64,000 nucleotides of DNA from contig CBDUHN010000009.1 of the NCBI GenBank assembly GCA_965367295.1, forward strand, positions 1 to 64,000, in the 5' to 3' direction. Below, in pieces: positions 44,913-54,267 of the stretch. The stretch is from JAIVHA01 sp965367295 (GTDB lineage Bacteria; Pseudomonadota; Gammaproteobacteria; DSM-19610). The first letter of the stretch is position 1. The number at the start of each line of letters is the position of its first letter. A model generated the notes under the pieces. It saw only the letters and a list, made by a program, of their open reading frames with translations, did not search any database and was not told where the DNA came from. The position numbers were made by a program, and so were the translations under genes.

Positions 44913-47483
44913 CTAGAGCAATAAATCGGTTCTTGGCGTGGCTGTCGGCTGATCGAGTTCGAGTTGTGGCAGGCAGCCCACCAGATGGCTGGCAGGTATG
45001 CCGTGCTGTTCGATCAGGTAGTCCTTGATCGTATCTGCACGCTGCTGCGCCAGTTCGGTAAAACGGGCTTTATCAATGACCACTGCCGGTGGCGGCTGGC
45101 TCGGTTGCGCGGTACCCGTCGGCGCAGGTGCCGGCTGCTGTGCTGGTAACTGCTGCTGTAACGCAACCTCATCCTGCTGTACCGCGACACCGCAGAGCTT
45201 GATGGCGATTTTTGGCCGGTCTTTCAGGACCTGGGCGACTTTTCCCAGGTACTCCCGATCACCGGCGCTGAGCGTGAATTGACCGGGCGGAAATTCAATG
45301 GGGTTGAGCCTTACCTTGCTCATCGTCTCCCCCGCATACTGGGCTACGCTGATCAGTGTGCCGTAGGGCTGCAGTGCATACTTCAGGTAACTGAAGGCAC
45401 CTTTCTGCAGGCTACCGGCCACTGCCTGGTTGATGGCGTCGTTGAGACTGAATTTCGGATCGTTGATATTCCCCGCTACCGGGATCTTCAGTTGAATGCG
45501 GTTTTGCTTGTCACGCAGGGTGTCCAGCGCCACGTTCATGGGTACCGGCAACCGGCTCTGCAGGCTGTCCTTGCTATCGGTTCCGGTCAGTTCGAGTTGT
45601 TGAAGCTGCAGGGTTGCCAGACCTTCCAGTGATTCGGCTTTGGTTTTCAGGCTGAGTTCGCTATCCAGGGTTCCGCTGTTCAACAGAATGCCAAGACTGC
45701 TCCTGGTATAAGAGGAAAGCGGTGGCAGGTCCAGGGCGCTGATGTTGCCCTGCAGGTCCATGCCCGGTGGTTCCTGGAATGGTTGTATGGTGCCTTTCAG
45801 TGAGAGGCTGGTATGTTTGCCGATCCTGCTGTCGATCAGCAGCGCACTGGACTGGGCGGGTTGCCTCGAATCCAGGTCCTCGATACGCACCTGCTGCAAT
45901 AACAGTTCGGTTTTGAACACGGGATCGACGGATTCATCCATGATACTGATGACGCTATCCCCGTCGATCTGTAGCCGCTTGATGACAATGGCTACCGTAT
46001 CGGCGGTAGCGGCGGTCTGGACGGTGCTCCCGGTTTGTTGCGCAGGTTCTGTCTCCGTCGCCGGCCCTGCGGCGAGTTTCGCGATACGGTCGATCAGTTG
46101 CATGAGGGTGAGTTCACCCTCGCTGTCACGGTGGACCTTTAGATGCAGACCATCGTGTTGCACGCTATCGATTGCAAAAACATGGTTGTGAAACGATGGC
46201 TGGCTGATGGTGGTGTGTGTGATACCCAGCAAGGCGGTAGCCGCCTGTTGATCTGCTGCCAGATCCGCATTCCGTCCCGCCATAAATCCCTGTGCCTCGA
46301 CGGTTGCAGCACGGATATTCTCAAGGCCCTCGATATGCAAGTCGCCAACGTGGAGCATGTCCAGGTCGAGTAATGCAGTCTTACGCTGCCCGGTGGCGAC
46401 TGCCAGCCCCTCGAGGTCGATATTCGAAGTGAGCTGTATGGCCGGTTGCTCCGTGCCTTGCTTGAAATCCAGTTTGCCCTGCCATGTGAGGCGCCGGTTT
46501 TCGATCTGGATGTCGGGCTCCTGCGCCGTGGCCGAAACCGGACCAACATTCAACTGACCCTCGGTGGCAAGCATCATGCTCTTGTCCGGGCTGTCATGCC
46601 GGACTTCGGTCAGGCCGTCCAGTTGTACGGAATCGATATCCAGGTTGGCTTCTGCAGTGGCGAGTTGCAGGTCTGCAAGCGCGAGTTTTCCTTCATGGCT
46701 GATCTGTACGGTATCGGAAGATAGTTCCACGTTGAAATCGCTCTGCAGCGTTAGCCGGCCCTGCAGGCCGTCAAGAGTGGGCCGGGCGAGTGGCGCCAAA
46801 GACGCCAGTGGGAATTCACTCAGGGACAAACTGCCGCGATACAGGGGATGTTGCGCGAGTGGTGCGAGATCGGTGCTCAGTATCACCTTGGCGCCGTTCA
46901 CGCTACCGGTGACTTCAAGGTGTGCGGAACGACCGGGGGTCCATTGCCTCAGGCCGGTCAGTTGTAGCTGATCGAGTACGATTTTGCTCTCGATGTCGCG
47001 ATCAAGGTAACGAATCCGGATATCCGTCAAGGTCAGGTTTTCAATGCCGGATAACCACTCCGAGGGTTCCTGGCGGTCATCCGGGGCCGGTGATCCGGTA
47101 TCTGTGCTGGCCGGTAACATGATGCCGCCGAGTTTCAGTGCATCTCGATTATCGATCACGAGATGCAGGCCTTTCAGTTCGACCGATTGCACATCGATCT
47201 GTTTATTCAGCAGCGGACGCCAGTTCAGTTTCAGTCCCGCGGAATCAAAGGCAAGCGTGATCTCATCATCCACCCTGACTTCGAGTACCTTGAGCCGTAA
47301 TGTGGCGGTGAAAGGGTTGAAGTCGACGTCACGGAACTGTACCTGCTCACCGCCATTATCCAGCAGCCAGTTTTTGGTCAGGTGTCGTATGAGATAGGGA
47401 GTGACGACGAGCGTGGCCAGTAATAGCAACGCTATAATGGCAGAGACCAGGAACCAGCGTTTGTGGATCAGTGAAGAGGGCAT
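44913..47483 (-). CDS. AsmA-like DUF748 envelope protein
   Basis: An 856-residue protein with an N-terminal membrane anchor (about residues 10-32) and a long periplasmic beta-rich part made of repeating AsmA/DUF748 segments (for example LKGTIQPFQEPPGMDLQGNI). Proteins of this broad AsmA-like group are thought to help lipid transport across the periplasm. Near the C-terminus, residues 750-800 are Gln/Pro/Ala-rich before a helical OmpA-like tail (RADTIKDYLIEQHGIPASHL). It stands alone, convergent with ygiQ and divergent from trmO. Confidence 0.85.
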   Translation of the reverse strand: MPSSLIHKRWFLVSAIIALLLLATLVVTPYLIRHLTKNWLLDNGGEQVQFRDVDFNPFTATLRLKVLEVRVDDEITLAFDSAGLKLNWRPLLNKQIDVQSVELKGLHLVIDNRDALKLGGIMLPASTDTGSPAPDDRQEPSEWLSGIENLTLTDIRIRYLDRDIESKIVLDQLQLTGLRQWTPGRSAHLEVTGSVNGAKVILSTDLAPLAQHPLYRGSLSLSEFPLASLAPLARPTLDGLQGRLTLQSDFNVELSSDTVQISHEGKLALADLQLATAEANLDIDSVQLDGLTEVRHDSPDKSMMLATEGQLNVGPVSATAQEPDIQIENRRLTWQGKLDFKQGTEQPAIQLTSNIDLEGLAVATGQRKTALLDLDMLHVGDLHIEGLENIRAATVEAQGFMAGRNADLAADQQAATALLGITHTTISQPSFHNHVFAIDSVQHDGLHLKVHRDSEGELTLMQLIDRIAKLAAGPATETEPAQQTGSTVQTAATADTVAIVIKRLQIDGDSVISIMDESVDPVFKTELLLQQVRIEDLDSRQPAQSSALLIDSRIGKHTSLSLKGTIQPFQEPPGMDLQGNISALDLPPLSSYTRSSLGILLNSGTLDSELSLKTKAESLEGLATLQLQQLELTGTDSKDSLQSRLPVPMNVALDTLRDKQNRIQLKIPVAGNINDPKFSLNDAINQAVAGSLQKGAFSYLKYALQPYGTLISVAQYAGETMSKVRLNPIEFPPGQFTLSAGDREYLGKVAQVLKDRPKIAIKLCGVAVQQDEVALQQQLPAQQPAPAPTGTAQPSQPPPAVVIDKARFTELAQQRADTIKDYLIEQHGIPASHLVGCLPQLELDQPTATPRTDLLL

Positions 47484-47738
47484 AAACGGTAACCTTCAGG
47501 CTCGCGGCGTGTGTCCCTATAACAGGAAAAGAGCACTTTGGATTGATGGTATGGAGATTCAGCGGGCAGCGCCAGTACAGAAATGTAAATGGATTGACAA
47601 TTTTTTGCGGGGCAGGATCCGATCCATGTGGTTTCACCCGTTATGCCAGTCGATATCAATTGTCCGTGTTATTGTCTGGCGATCGCGTTTTGCGGCTTTA
47701 TTTCCACACAGGTGTATAAGCATGTCCGGGTGCTGCCC

Positions 47739-48449
47739 ATGAAGACAAGATTCGAGTTTGCCCCTATTGGCGTGGTGCATTCCTGCTACCGGGAGAAATT
47801 CGGCATCCCCCGTCAGCCCGGGCTGGTACCGGTAGCAGGCAGTATCGAGCTGTACCCGGGATATGCCCGGGAAGAGGCATTCCGTGGCCTGGAAAATTTT
47901 TCCCATATCTGGGTGATCTTCGTGTTTCACCAGGCCATGCGCGATGACTGGAAACCCACGGTGCGGCCGCCGCGACTGGGGGGCAATGAGCGCATGGGGG
48001 TGTTCGCCAGTCGCTCCATGTTCCGGCCCAATCCCATCGGGTTATCCGTGGTGGAACTGGCCGGTATCGAGTACACCGGGACGGGGGTTCGCCTGTCCAT
48101 TCGTGGCGGCGATTTTCTCGATGGCACGCCGGTGCTCGATATCAAGCCCTACCTGCCCTATGCGGACGCACTGTCCGGTGCGCGTGGCGGTTATGCGCAG
48201 GCATCACCCGATGCGAAACTGGAAATCCATTTCAGCCCCGAGGCCATGGCAGCCATCGAGTGCTATCGGGGAACCCTGCCGGAACTGGAGGCTTCCATTC
48301 GTGCCATTCTCCAGTACGATCCGCGACCGGCCTATAAGGCCGGTGGGAAATCCATGCAGACTGAATTCGCCATGCGCCTGTACGACTTTGATCTCAAGTG
48401 GCGTGTCGAGGGAGAACGGGTGACGGTCTATGCCCTGCAGGAAGTATGA
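47739..48449 (+). CDS. trmO: tRNA (N6-threonylcarbamoyladenosine-37) N6-methyltransferase TrmO
   Basis: A 236-residue TrmO/YaeB/TsaA-family protein, from the ATG at 47739 (MKTRFEFAPIGVVHSCY). It methylates t6A37 of threonine tRNA using S-adenosylmethionine with a single-sheeted beta-barrel fold. Family motifs are GLENFSHIWVIFVFH, VGVFASRSMFRPNPIGLS-type (here MGVFASRSMFRPNPIGLSVV) and LDIKPYLPYAD. The C-terminus carries the usual extension RMQTEFAMRLYDFDLKW-like. A longer frame to 47628 has no conserved content. A shared divergent region of 255 bases separates it from the DUF748 gene. Confidence 0.93.
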   Translation: MKTRFEFAPIGVVHSCYREKFGIPRQPGLVPVAGSIELYPGYAREEAFRGLENFSHIWVIFVFHQAMRDDWKPTVRPPRLGGNERMGVFASRSMFRPNPIGLSVVELAGIEYTGTGVRLSIRGGDFLDGTPVLDIKPYLPYADALSGARGGYAQASPDAKLEIHFSPEAMAAIECYRGTLPELEASIRAILQYDPRPAYKAGGKSMQTEFAMRLYDFDLKWRVEGERVTVYALQEV

Positions 48450-48549
48450 AGCGGAAGCCCCGGGCTTTGCGCGTTTAGCGCCAGAACCGATCGTCGCTAT
48501 ACTTGCTGTTCGGGCAGCATCTATTCATGAGAATAATTTCAGGTGAATC

Positions 48550-49380
48550 GTGGGTAAAAACAGAATCCTCATGCTGGTGGACAACGGTTCGACACGGGCT
48601 GATGCCACCCTGAACCTGCGTCGGCTGGCGGCTGCCCTGGGTCAGCGGGTCGGGCAGACCGTCTACCCGGTGTCCCTGCAACATGCCGAGAAGATCCCGG
48701 CCGCCGCGCTTGGCGGACAGACCGCCGATGTCTTCATCCCGTTCCTGCGTCAGCAGCGGGCGCAGGGCGCGGAGTCGTTCATCGTCACGCCGCTGTTTTT
48801 CGGTAACAGCCGGGCACTGACCCGTTTCATTCCCGACGGCACCAACGAGGTACGGGTGGAAACGGGGGATTTCCAGTTGCGGGTCGCCGAACCGCTATGT
48901 CCCATGCCGGAAGGCGAACCAGGATTGGCGCGTATCCTTTGTGAGAACGCGGGCGATGCGGCAAAAGCGGCGGGGCATGCGCTGCAGCAGCTGGTGCTGG
49001 TGGACCACGGGTCACCGATCCCGGAAGTGACCGCCGTGCGCCAGCGCCTTGCACAACAGATGCGGGAAATACTTGGCACCGGGATCGACCTGCAGGAAGC
49101 GGTCATGGAACGTCGCCCGGGGCCCGAATACGATTTCAACGGTCCCTTGCTGGAAGACCTGCTTAACCGCATGGCCGGGGAGAAGCCCCGGCAACGGGTG
49201 GTGCTGGCCATGCTGTTCTTTTCCCCCGGCCGTCATGCCGGCCCCGGTGGCGATATCGAGGAGATCTGCGAGCGCGTGGTGACCGCCCACCCCGGCTTCC
49301 AGGTGACCGCTTCCCCGCTCATTGGTGATCACCCGGGGCTGGTGGATATCCTCGAAACCCGTCTGCGGGACTACCTGTAA
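48550..49380 (+). CDS. CbiX/SirB-like chelatase-family protein, double domain
   Basis: A 276-residue protein made of two class II chelatase-like halves. The first half begins LMLVDNGSTRADA, where the histidine of the usual HGS metal-site motif is replaced by asparagine; the second half keeps it (LVDHGSPIPEV). A motif FFSPGRHAGPGGDIEE near residue 220 supplies another histidine. CbiX proteins insert cobalt, and SirB iron, into sirohydrochlorin. No other tetrapyrrole genes are nearby, so substrate and metal are open. The GTG start has AGGTGA about 4 bases upstream. Confidence 0.8.
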   Translation: MGKNRILMLVDNGSTRADATLNLRRLAAALGQRVGQTVYPVSLQHAEKIPAAALGGQTADVFIPFLRQQRAQGAESFIVTPLFFGNSRALTRFIPDGTNEVRVETGDFQLRVAEPLCPMPEGEPGLARILCENAGDAAKAAGHALQQLVLVDHGSPIPEVTAVRQRLAQQMREILGTGIDLQEAVMERRPGPEYDFNGPLLEDLLNRMAGEKPRQRVVLAMLFFSPGRHAGPGGDIEEICERVVTAHPGFQVTASPLIGDHPGLVDILETRLRDYL

Positions 49381-49401
49381 TTCGCTATCCGCCGAAATGA
49401 C

Positions 49402-49425
49402 AACCCCCCGGGGATGCCGGGGGTT
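49402..49425 (+). terminator. Possible terminator hairpin after the CbiX-like gene
   Basis: AACCCCC (49402-49408) pairs with GGGGGTT (49419-49425), with a further CGG/CCG pair inside. No clear T-run follows, so it may be a weak or Rho-assisted end. Confidence 0.45.
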
Positions 49426-49463
49426 CGTGCTGGACGGGTTCCCCGCGGGAACCGGTTGGCAAA

Positions 49464-49769
49464 CTATTCAGTGATCATGCCTGCCATACGGATCGGGGTC
49501 TGCAGGCGGATCAATAGATATTCCACCAGCGGGGCGAACAGGGTGACCAGGCGCTCGGTGCTGACGATGGGGAGGAAGCCGAAGACCAGAGGTTTTGGCG
49601 CTGAGGGTTCCGCGGCGGCTCCGGCCGGCAGTGGAGCCAGGCAGAGGATGAACGGCCAGCACCGTAGGCAGGTTCGAACACAGGGCCGGTATGAAAACCT
49701 GGATGTGACCATAAGCATCTGTTGGTATTGGAATATGATAGCCGGACAGGATCGCCCGCCATCCGGCAA
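49464..49769 (-). pseudogene. 5' remnant of a PhnD/SsuA-type substrate-binding protein gene
   Basis: A 101-codon frame. It carries a signal-like N-terminus (residues 18-52, ending LPAGAAAEP) and then FGFLPIVSTERLVTLFAPLVEYLL. The latter matches the first beta-strand and helix of phosphonate-type (PhnD) periplasmic binding proteins, usually written FGVLP..S.ERL...FAPLADYL. The frame stops at once after VRM-like IRMAGMITE, while intact members are about 280-300 residues. The downstream CbiX-like gene leaves room for only about 80 more bases, so the rest has been deleted. No transporter genes remain beside it. I call it a decayed fragment rather than a working short protein. Confidence 0.5.
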
Positions 49770-50071
49770 GGCCTATCACGGTCAGTGATTGTCACACTGT
49801 TTATTATGGATAGGGCGGGGCGGGGGTTTATTCCGGTACCGTTCCGGGGAAATCCTTTGCCGGCGGCAAGTTTTTCATGCAGCTGCGATGAATTTTGGTA
49901 TCATACGCCACCATTTTAGCCGGATTGATTGGGCGTTTGCGGCCATCATCCCTGATCTCAAATGCCTCCCGAATATTTCAACTTGTTGAAAATATTTAGG
50001 TTTGCGTGAATCCGCCATGGCGGGCAGCACGCAATTGGGAAACTTTTTTCAAGCTTAATAGAGTTGACATC

Positions 50072-52150
50072 ATGACTGACCTAGCCAACTACCGAAATAT
50101 CGGTATTTTCGCGCACGTGGATGCGGGCAAGACCACTACCACGGAGCGTATCCTGAAGCTCACCGGCAAGATCCACAAGCTGGGCGAGGTGCACGATGGT
50201 GCGTCTACCATGGACTTTATGGATCAGGAGGCCGAGCGCGGCATCACCATCCAGTCCGCGGCCACTACCTGTCACTGGAAAGGACACCAGTTCAATATCA
50301 TCGACACCCCCGGACACGTGGACTTCACCATTGAAGTGTATCGTTCGCTGAAGGTGCTGGATGGTGGTGTGGGTGTGTTCTGTGCTTCCGGTGGTGTGGA
50401 GCCTCAGTCCGAGACCAACTGGCGCTATGCCAACGAATCCGAAGTTGCCCGCATCATCTACGTTAACAAGCTGGACCGCATGGGCGCGGATTTCTATCGC
50501 GTGGTCAAGCAGGTCAAGGACGTGCTGGCCGCCAACCCGCTGGTCATGGTGCTGCCGATCGGTGTTGAGGAAAATCTCAAGGGCGTGGTGGATCTGCTCA
50601 CCCGCAAGGCCTGGGTCTGGGATGATTCCGGCGATCCAATGGCGTACACCATCGAGGACGTGCCGGCCGACATGCACGACAAGGTGGAAGAGTACCGCGA
50701 GCAGCTGATCGAAACCGCTGTCGAGCAGGACGACGACCTGATGGAGAAATACCTGGAAGGCGAGGAGCCCTCCATCGAAGACCTCAAGCGCTGCATTCGC
50801 AAGGGCACCATCGCCCTTGATTTCTTCCCCACCTACTGTGGCTCCTCGTTCAAAAACAAGGGTGTGCAGCTGGTGCTGGATGCCGTGGTGGATTACCTGC
50901 CGAATCCGGTTGAGGTCACCCCGCAGCCCGAGGTGGACCTGGAAGGCAACGAGACCGGCAAATTCGCCATCGTGGATGCCGATAAGCCGCTGCGCGCGCT
51001 GGCGTTCAAGATCATGGATGACCGTTTCGGTGCGCTGACCTTCGTGCGTATCTATTCCGGCCGCATGAGCAAGGGCGACACGGTGATGAACAGCTTCACC
51101 GGCAAGACCGAGCGCATCGGCCGCATGGTGATGATGCACGCGGACAACCGCGAAGAGATCGAGTCCGCCCAGGCCGGCGACATCATCGCCGTCATCGGGA
51201 TGAAGAACGTGCAGACGGGACACACCCTGTGCGATCCGAAATCACCTGCGACCCTGGAACCGATGGTATTCCCGGACCCGGTTATCTCCATCGCGGTTGC
51301 CCCGAAGGACAAAGGCGGTGCCGAAAAGATGGGGATCGCCCTCAACAAGATGGTGCAGGAAGATCCCTCGTTCCGCGTCGAAACCGACGAGGAATCCGGC
51401 GAGACCATTCTCAAGGGCATGGGCGAACTGCACCTGGACATCAAGGTGGACATCCTCAAGCGTACCCATGGTATCGAGGTGCAGGTGGGCAAGCCCCAGG
51501 TGGCCTACCGCGAAACCATCACCCAGCGGGTCGAGGATACCTATACCCACAAGAAGCAGACCGGTGGTTCTGGCCAGTATGCGAAGATCGATTACATCAT
51601 CGAACCCGGTGAACAGAACAGCGGTTATGTGTTCGAGTCAGCGGTGACCGGTGGTAGCGTGCCGCGCGAATTCTGGCCGGCAGTGGACAAGGGTTTCCGG
51701 AGCAGTATGGAGAAGGGCACGCTGGCAGGTTTCCCGTTGCTGGATGTGAAGGTCACCCTGGTGGACGGTGGTTTCCACCCGGTCGACTCCTCCGCCATTG
51801 CCTATGAAATTGCGGCCAAGAGCGCCTATCGCCAATCGGTGCCCAAGGCAGCTCCGCAGCTGCTGGAACCGATCATGAAGGTGGATGTGTTCACGCCGGA
51901 TGACCATGTGGGTGACGTGATCGGCGACCTGAACCGCCGCCGTGGCATGATCAAGTCCCAGGAAGCGGGTCCCACCGGCGTACGTGTCAAGGCCGATGCA
52001 CCGCTGAGTGAGATGTTTGGCTATATCGGTGACCTGCGTACCATGACCTCCGGTCGCGGCCAGTTCTCCATGGAGTTTTCGCACTATGCTCCGTGTCCGA
52101 ACAATGTCGCCGAGGAAGTGATCAAGGAAGTGAAGGAACGGAACAAGTAA
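50072..52150 (+). CDS. fusA2: Elongation factor G, second type (FusA2-like)
   Basis: A 692-residue translational GTPase starting at the ATG at 50072 (MTDLANYRNIGIFAHVDAGK). It has intact G motifs: AHVDAGKTTT, RGITIQSA, DTPGHVDF and NKLD. Domains II to V are complete. The sequence departs from the str-operon EF-G (for example KLTGKIHKLGEVHDGAS) and resembles the separately encoded EF-G2 of gammaproteobacteria. It stands alone and not in a rpsL-rpsG-tuf cluster, which supports a second copy. Whether it acts in elongation or in ribosome recycling is unknown. A perfect terminator follows. Confidence 0.92.
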   Translation: MTDLANYRNIGIFAHVDAGKTTTTERILKLTGKIHKLGEVHDGASTMDFMDQEAERGITIQSAATTCHWKGHQFNIIDTPGHVDFTIEVYRSLKVLDGGVGVFCASGGVEPQSETNWRYANESEVARIIYVNKLDRMGADFYRVVKQVKDVLAANPLVMVLPIGVEENLKGVVDLLTRKAWVWDDSGDPMAYTIEDVPADMHDKVEEYREQLIETAVEQDDDLMEKYLEGEEPSIEDLKRCIRKGTIALDFFPTYCGSSFKNKGVQLVLDAVVDYLPNPVEVTPQPEVDLEGNETGKFAIVDADKPLRALAFKIMDDRFGALTFVRIYSGRMSKGDTVMNSFTGKTERIGRMVMMHADNREEIESAQAGDIIAVIGMKNVQTGHTLCDPKSPATLEPMVFPDPVISIAVAPKDKGGAEKMGIALNKMVQEDPSFRVETDEESGETILKGMGELHLDIKVDILKRTHGIEVQVGKPQVAYRETITQRVEDTYTHKKQTGGSGQYAKIDYIIEPGEQNSGYVFESAVTGGSVPREFWPAVDKGFRSSMEKGTLAGFPLLDVKVTLVDGGFHPVDSSAIAYEIAAKSAYRQSVPKAAPQLLEPIMKVDVFTPDDHVGDVIGDLNRRRGMIKSQEAGPTGVRVKADAPLSEMFGYIGDLRTMTSGRGQFSMEFSHYAPCPNNVAEEVIKEVKERNK

Positions 52151-52163
52151 GCCGTTCTGTCGA

Positions 52164-52199
52164 AAAGCCGGCCGGGTGTATGCCCGGCCGGCTTTTTTT
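52164..52199 (+). terminator. Strong Rho-independent terminator of fusA2
   Basis: A 13-bp perfect stem (52164-52176 with 52183-52195; core GCCGGCCGGG) with a six-base loop TGTATG and a run of seven T (52193-52199). Confidence 0.95.
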
Positions 52200-52415
52200 A
52201 TGCCTGCGTGCAGCCCTTTGGTTTCCATTCAGGGTATCGAGCCGATGTCCTGGTAAGGGTATTACCCTCGATATCGATGCCGGTCATATTCTGCCGGAAC
52301 GCGCGAGGCTGCATTTTTTGATGTAGGCATTGAATAGTGATAGCGTATTTTGTCATTTCAAATCTCCCGCCCCGACCCAGCGCGGAAGCAAGCGAACACG
52401 AGGTTCAACTCCCTA

Positions 52416-53057
52416 ATGGATAATATGCTTGGGTATTCCGAGTACCTGAAAATATTCATCAGCCTGCTGGCGATCGTCAACCCGTTCGGGGCGATACCGT
52501 TATTCATCAGCATGACCGCCAGCGAGAACAATCGCGAACGCCGCAAGACCAGCAACCTGGTTACCTTGAGCGTAACCATTATCCTGCTGGTGGCGCTGTT
52601 CTTTGGTGAACTGTTGTTGCGGTTTTTTGGGATCACCATCGACTCGTTCCGTGTCGGCGGTGGCATCCTGATATTACTGATGGCTATCGCCATGCTGCAT
52701 GCGAAAACCAGCCCGGTCAGGCAGACGGAAGAAGAAGCCGATGAATCGATTGAGAAGGAGTCTGTCGCCATCGTGCCGCTTGCGATGCCGCTGCTGGCCG
52801 GGCCTGGTGCTATCAGCACCGTGATACTGTCGGCGCACAAATCAGCCGGCATTGCCCATTACATGATGATCGCCCTGGGCATCTGCCTGTTGAGCCTGGT
52901 GATCTGGGGCGTGTTGCGTTTATCGCCTTGGATAGCGGGGCGGATCAGCGCTACGGGCATCAATATATTTACCCGCATCATGGGCTTGATACTGGCCGCG
53001 ATTGCTATAGAGGTGATCGCTAATGGTATGAAGGGGTTGTTTCCCGTACTGGCTTGA
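52416..53057 (+). CDS. MarC family membrane protein
   Basis: A 213-residue, six-helix membrane protein of the MarC/YchE/YhgN family. The segments LLAIVNPFGAIPLFISMT, VGGGILILLMAIAML and PLAMPLLAGPGAISTVIL are characteristic. The transport function is not established (annotated NAAT or amino-acid-like exporter). I start at the ATG at 52416 (MDNMLGYSEY); an ATG at 52425 is equally plausible and neither has a strong ribosome site. It follows the fusA2 terminator by about 215 bases with nothing else recognisable between. Confidence 0.9.
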   Translation: MDNMLGYSEYLKIFISLLAIVNPFGAIPLFISMTASENNRERRKTSNLVTLSVTIILLVALFFGELLLRFFGITIDSFRVGGGILILLMAIAMLHAKTSPVRQTEEEADESIEKESVAIVPLAMPLLAGPGAISTVILSAHKSAGIAHYMMIALGICLLSLVIWGVLRLSPWIAGRISATGINIFTRIMGLILAAIAIEVIANGMKGLFPVLA

Positions 53058-53161
53058 ATACCGGTTTTTGGGATTGGCGTGACAAACTCAACATCACGCA
53101 CGCCTTGCATGCCATGGCAGAGGCCATGGCGGATGCATAGGTTCAGGCGAGTGATTCACGA

Positions 53162-53404
53162 TCAGAGCGTCTTGTGTGTACCGTCGCAGAAAGGCCGGTT
53201 CGCGGTGCGCTTGCAGCCGCACAGATACACTGTCCCGGTCTTTTCTGCCGTAAAGGCCACCGGCTCGAAGCCGGTACCCTTGTGTGAACCGTCGCAGAAG
53301 GGCTGGTCCTTGCTGCGCCCACAGGCACACCAATAATAGGTCTTGCCTGCTTCCACCTCGGTCGGGTAGGGGGCCGGTTGTGCGATGAGCGCTTCGTCTG
53401 TCAT
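53162..53404 (-). CDS. CDGSH iron-sulfur protein with two CDGSH motifs
   Basis: An 80-residue protein from the ATG at 53404 with GGAGA 6 bases upstream. It carries two CDGSH-type [2Fe-2S] sites: C26, C28, C37 and H41 (CACGRSKDQPFCDGSH), and C62, C64, C73 and H77 (CGCKRTANRPFCDGTH). Each has the 3-Cys/1-His ligand set of mitoNEET-like proteins. Bacterial double-CDGSH proteins are small redox or iron-sulfur transfer proteins without a settled role. Longer frames upstream lack the conserved ligands and overlap the promoter region. It is divergent from the TetR operon. Confidence 0.92.
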   Translation of the reverse strand: MTDEALIAQPAPYPTEVEAGKTYYWCACGRSKDQPFCDGSHKGTGFEPVAFTAEKTGTVYLCGCKRTANRPFCDGTHKTL

Positions 53405-53599
53405 GGGGTTCTCCGGGATATTGAGGGATTGGCACCCTGCGGTGTACCGCCGGCGGGTGACCAATGCTGTAGTGATCGTAATGGTGTTTGCGGGGTGTGT
53501 CGATGGGCTTGTGCCATGCCCCGTATAGATCGCTGGGGCTGGAGTTGGGGTAATAAAACCCATTAACGGATTGAAATTCAATAAAAAATATATTTTTAC

Positions 53600-53649
53600 T
53601 TGACATCGGTTGCCGGTTGATAAAAGATAGTAATCAATTACTATCTTTT
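53600..53649 (+). promoter_or_regulatory. TetR operon promoter with 28-bp palindromic operator
   Basis: A perfect -35 box TTGACA (53600-53605) precedes a perfect 28-base palindrome: AAAAGATAGTAA (53622-53633), TCAA, then TTACTATCTTTT (53638-53649). The operator overlaps the likely -10 region (candidates at 53621-53631) and ends 9 bases before the TetR start, the usual layout for a self-repressing TetR regulator. Confidence 0.8.
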
Positions 53650-53658
53650 GGAACTGCC

Positions 53659-54267
53659 ATGTCATCCACTAGCAAACATCTCCCTGCCGAAGAACGTCGC
53701 GCTGTCACGGTGGAAGCCGTGGTGGAACTGGCGGCGGTACAAAACCCGGGTGATATCACCACTGCGGCCATTGCCAAGTATATGAATGTAACCCAGGGTG
53801 CGTTGTTTCGTCATTTCCCCAACAAGGAAGCTATCTGGCAGGCCGCGATGGAGTGGGTTGCGGAGTGTCTGCTGGCCCGCGTGGATACCGCTGTCAGTGA
53901 TGCGGCAACTCCGCTGTCGGCACTGGAGGCCGTGTTCATGACCCATATCGAGTTCGTAACCAGACACCCCGGTGCCCCCCGGATGCTGTTTGGGGAATTG
54001 CAACGGGCCGAGGATACCGCGCCCAAACGCATGGCCCGCACTCTGCTGCAGAAATACGGTGTGCGTCTGGCGATGTTGATTGAAAAGGGCAAGGCCGAGG
54101 GCGAGGTGGATGTTGCCGTGGATACGGTGGCGGCAACCACCCTGTTTATCGGCACCATCCAGGGCCTGGTGATGCAGTCATTGCTGGCGGGTGATACCGG
54201 CAGTATGCGGGACAAGGTGCCCGGGGTGTTTGCGATCTATCGCCGTGGTATCGAGGTACGGTCATGA
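53659..54267 (+). CDS. TetR family transcriptional repressor
   Basis: A 202-residue TetR protein from the ATG at 53659. The N-terminal helix-turn-helix is seen in ITTAAIAKYMNVTQGALFRHFPNKEAIWQAAM (key stretch GALFRHFPNKE). The C-terminal ligand-binding domain is helical. The ATG follows a 28-bp palindromic operator, so it probably represses itself and the transporter genes after it, which overlap it by four bases. The inducer is unknown. Confidence 0.92.
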   Translation: MSSTSKHLPAEERRAVTVEAVVELAAVQNPGDITTAAIAKYMNVTQGALFRHFPNKEAIWQAAMEWVAECLLARVDTAVSDAATPLSALEAVFMTHIEFVTRHPGAPRMLFGELQRAEDTAPKRMARTLLQKYGVRLAMLIEKGKAEGEVDVAVDTVAATTLFIGTIQGLVMQSLLAGDTGSMRDKVPGVFAIYRRGIEVRS

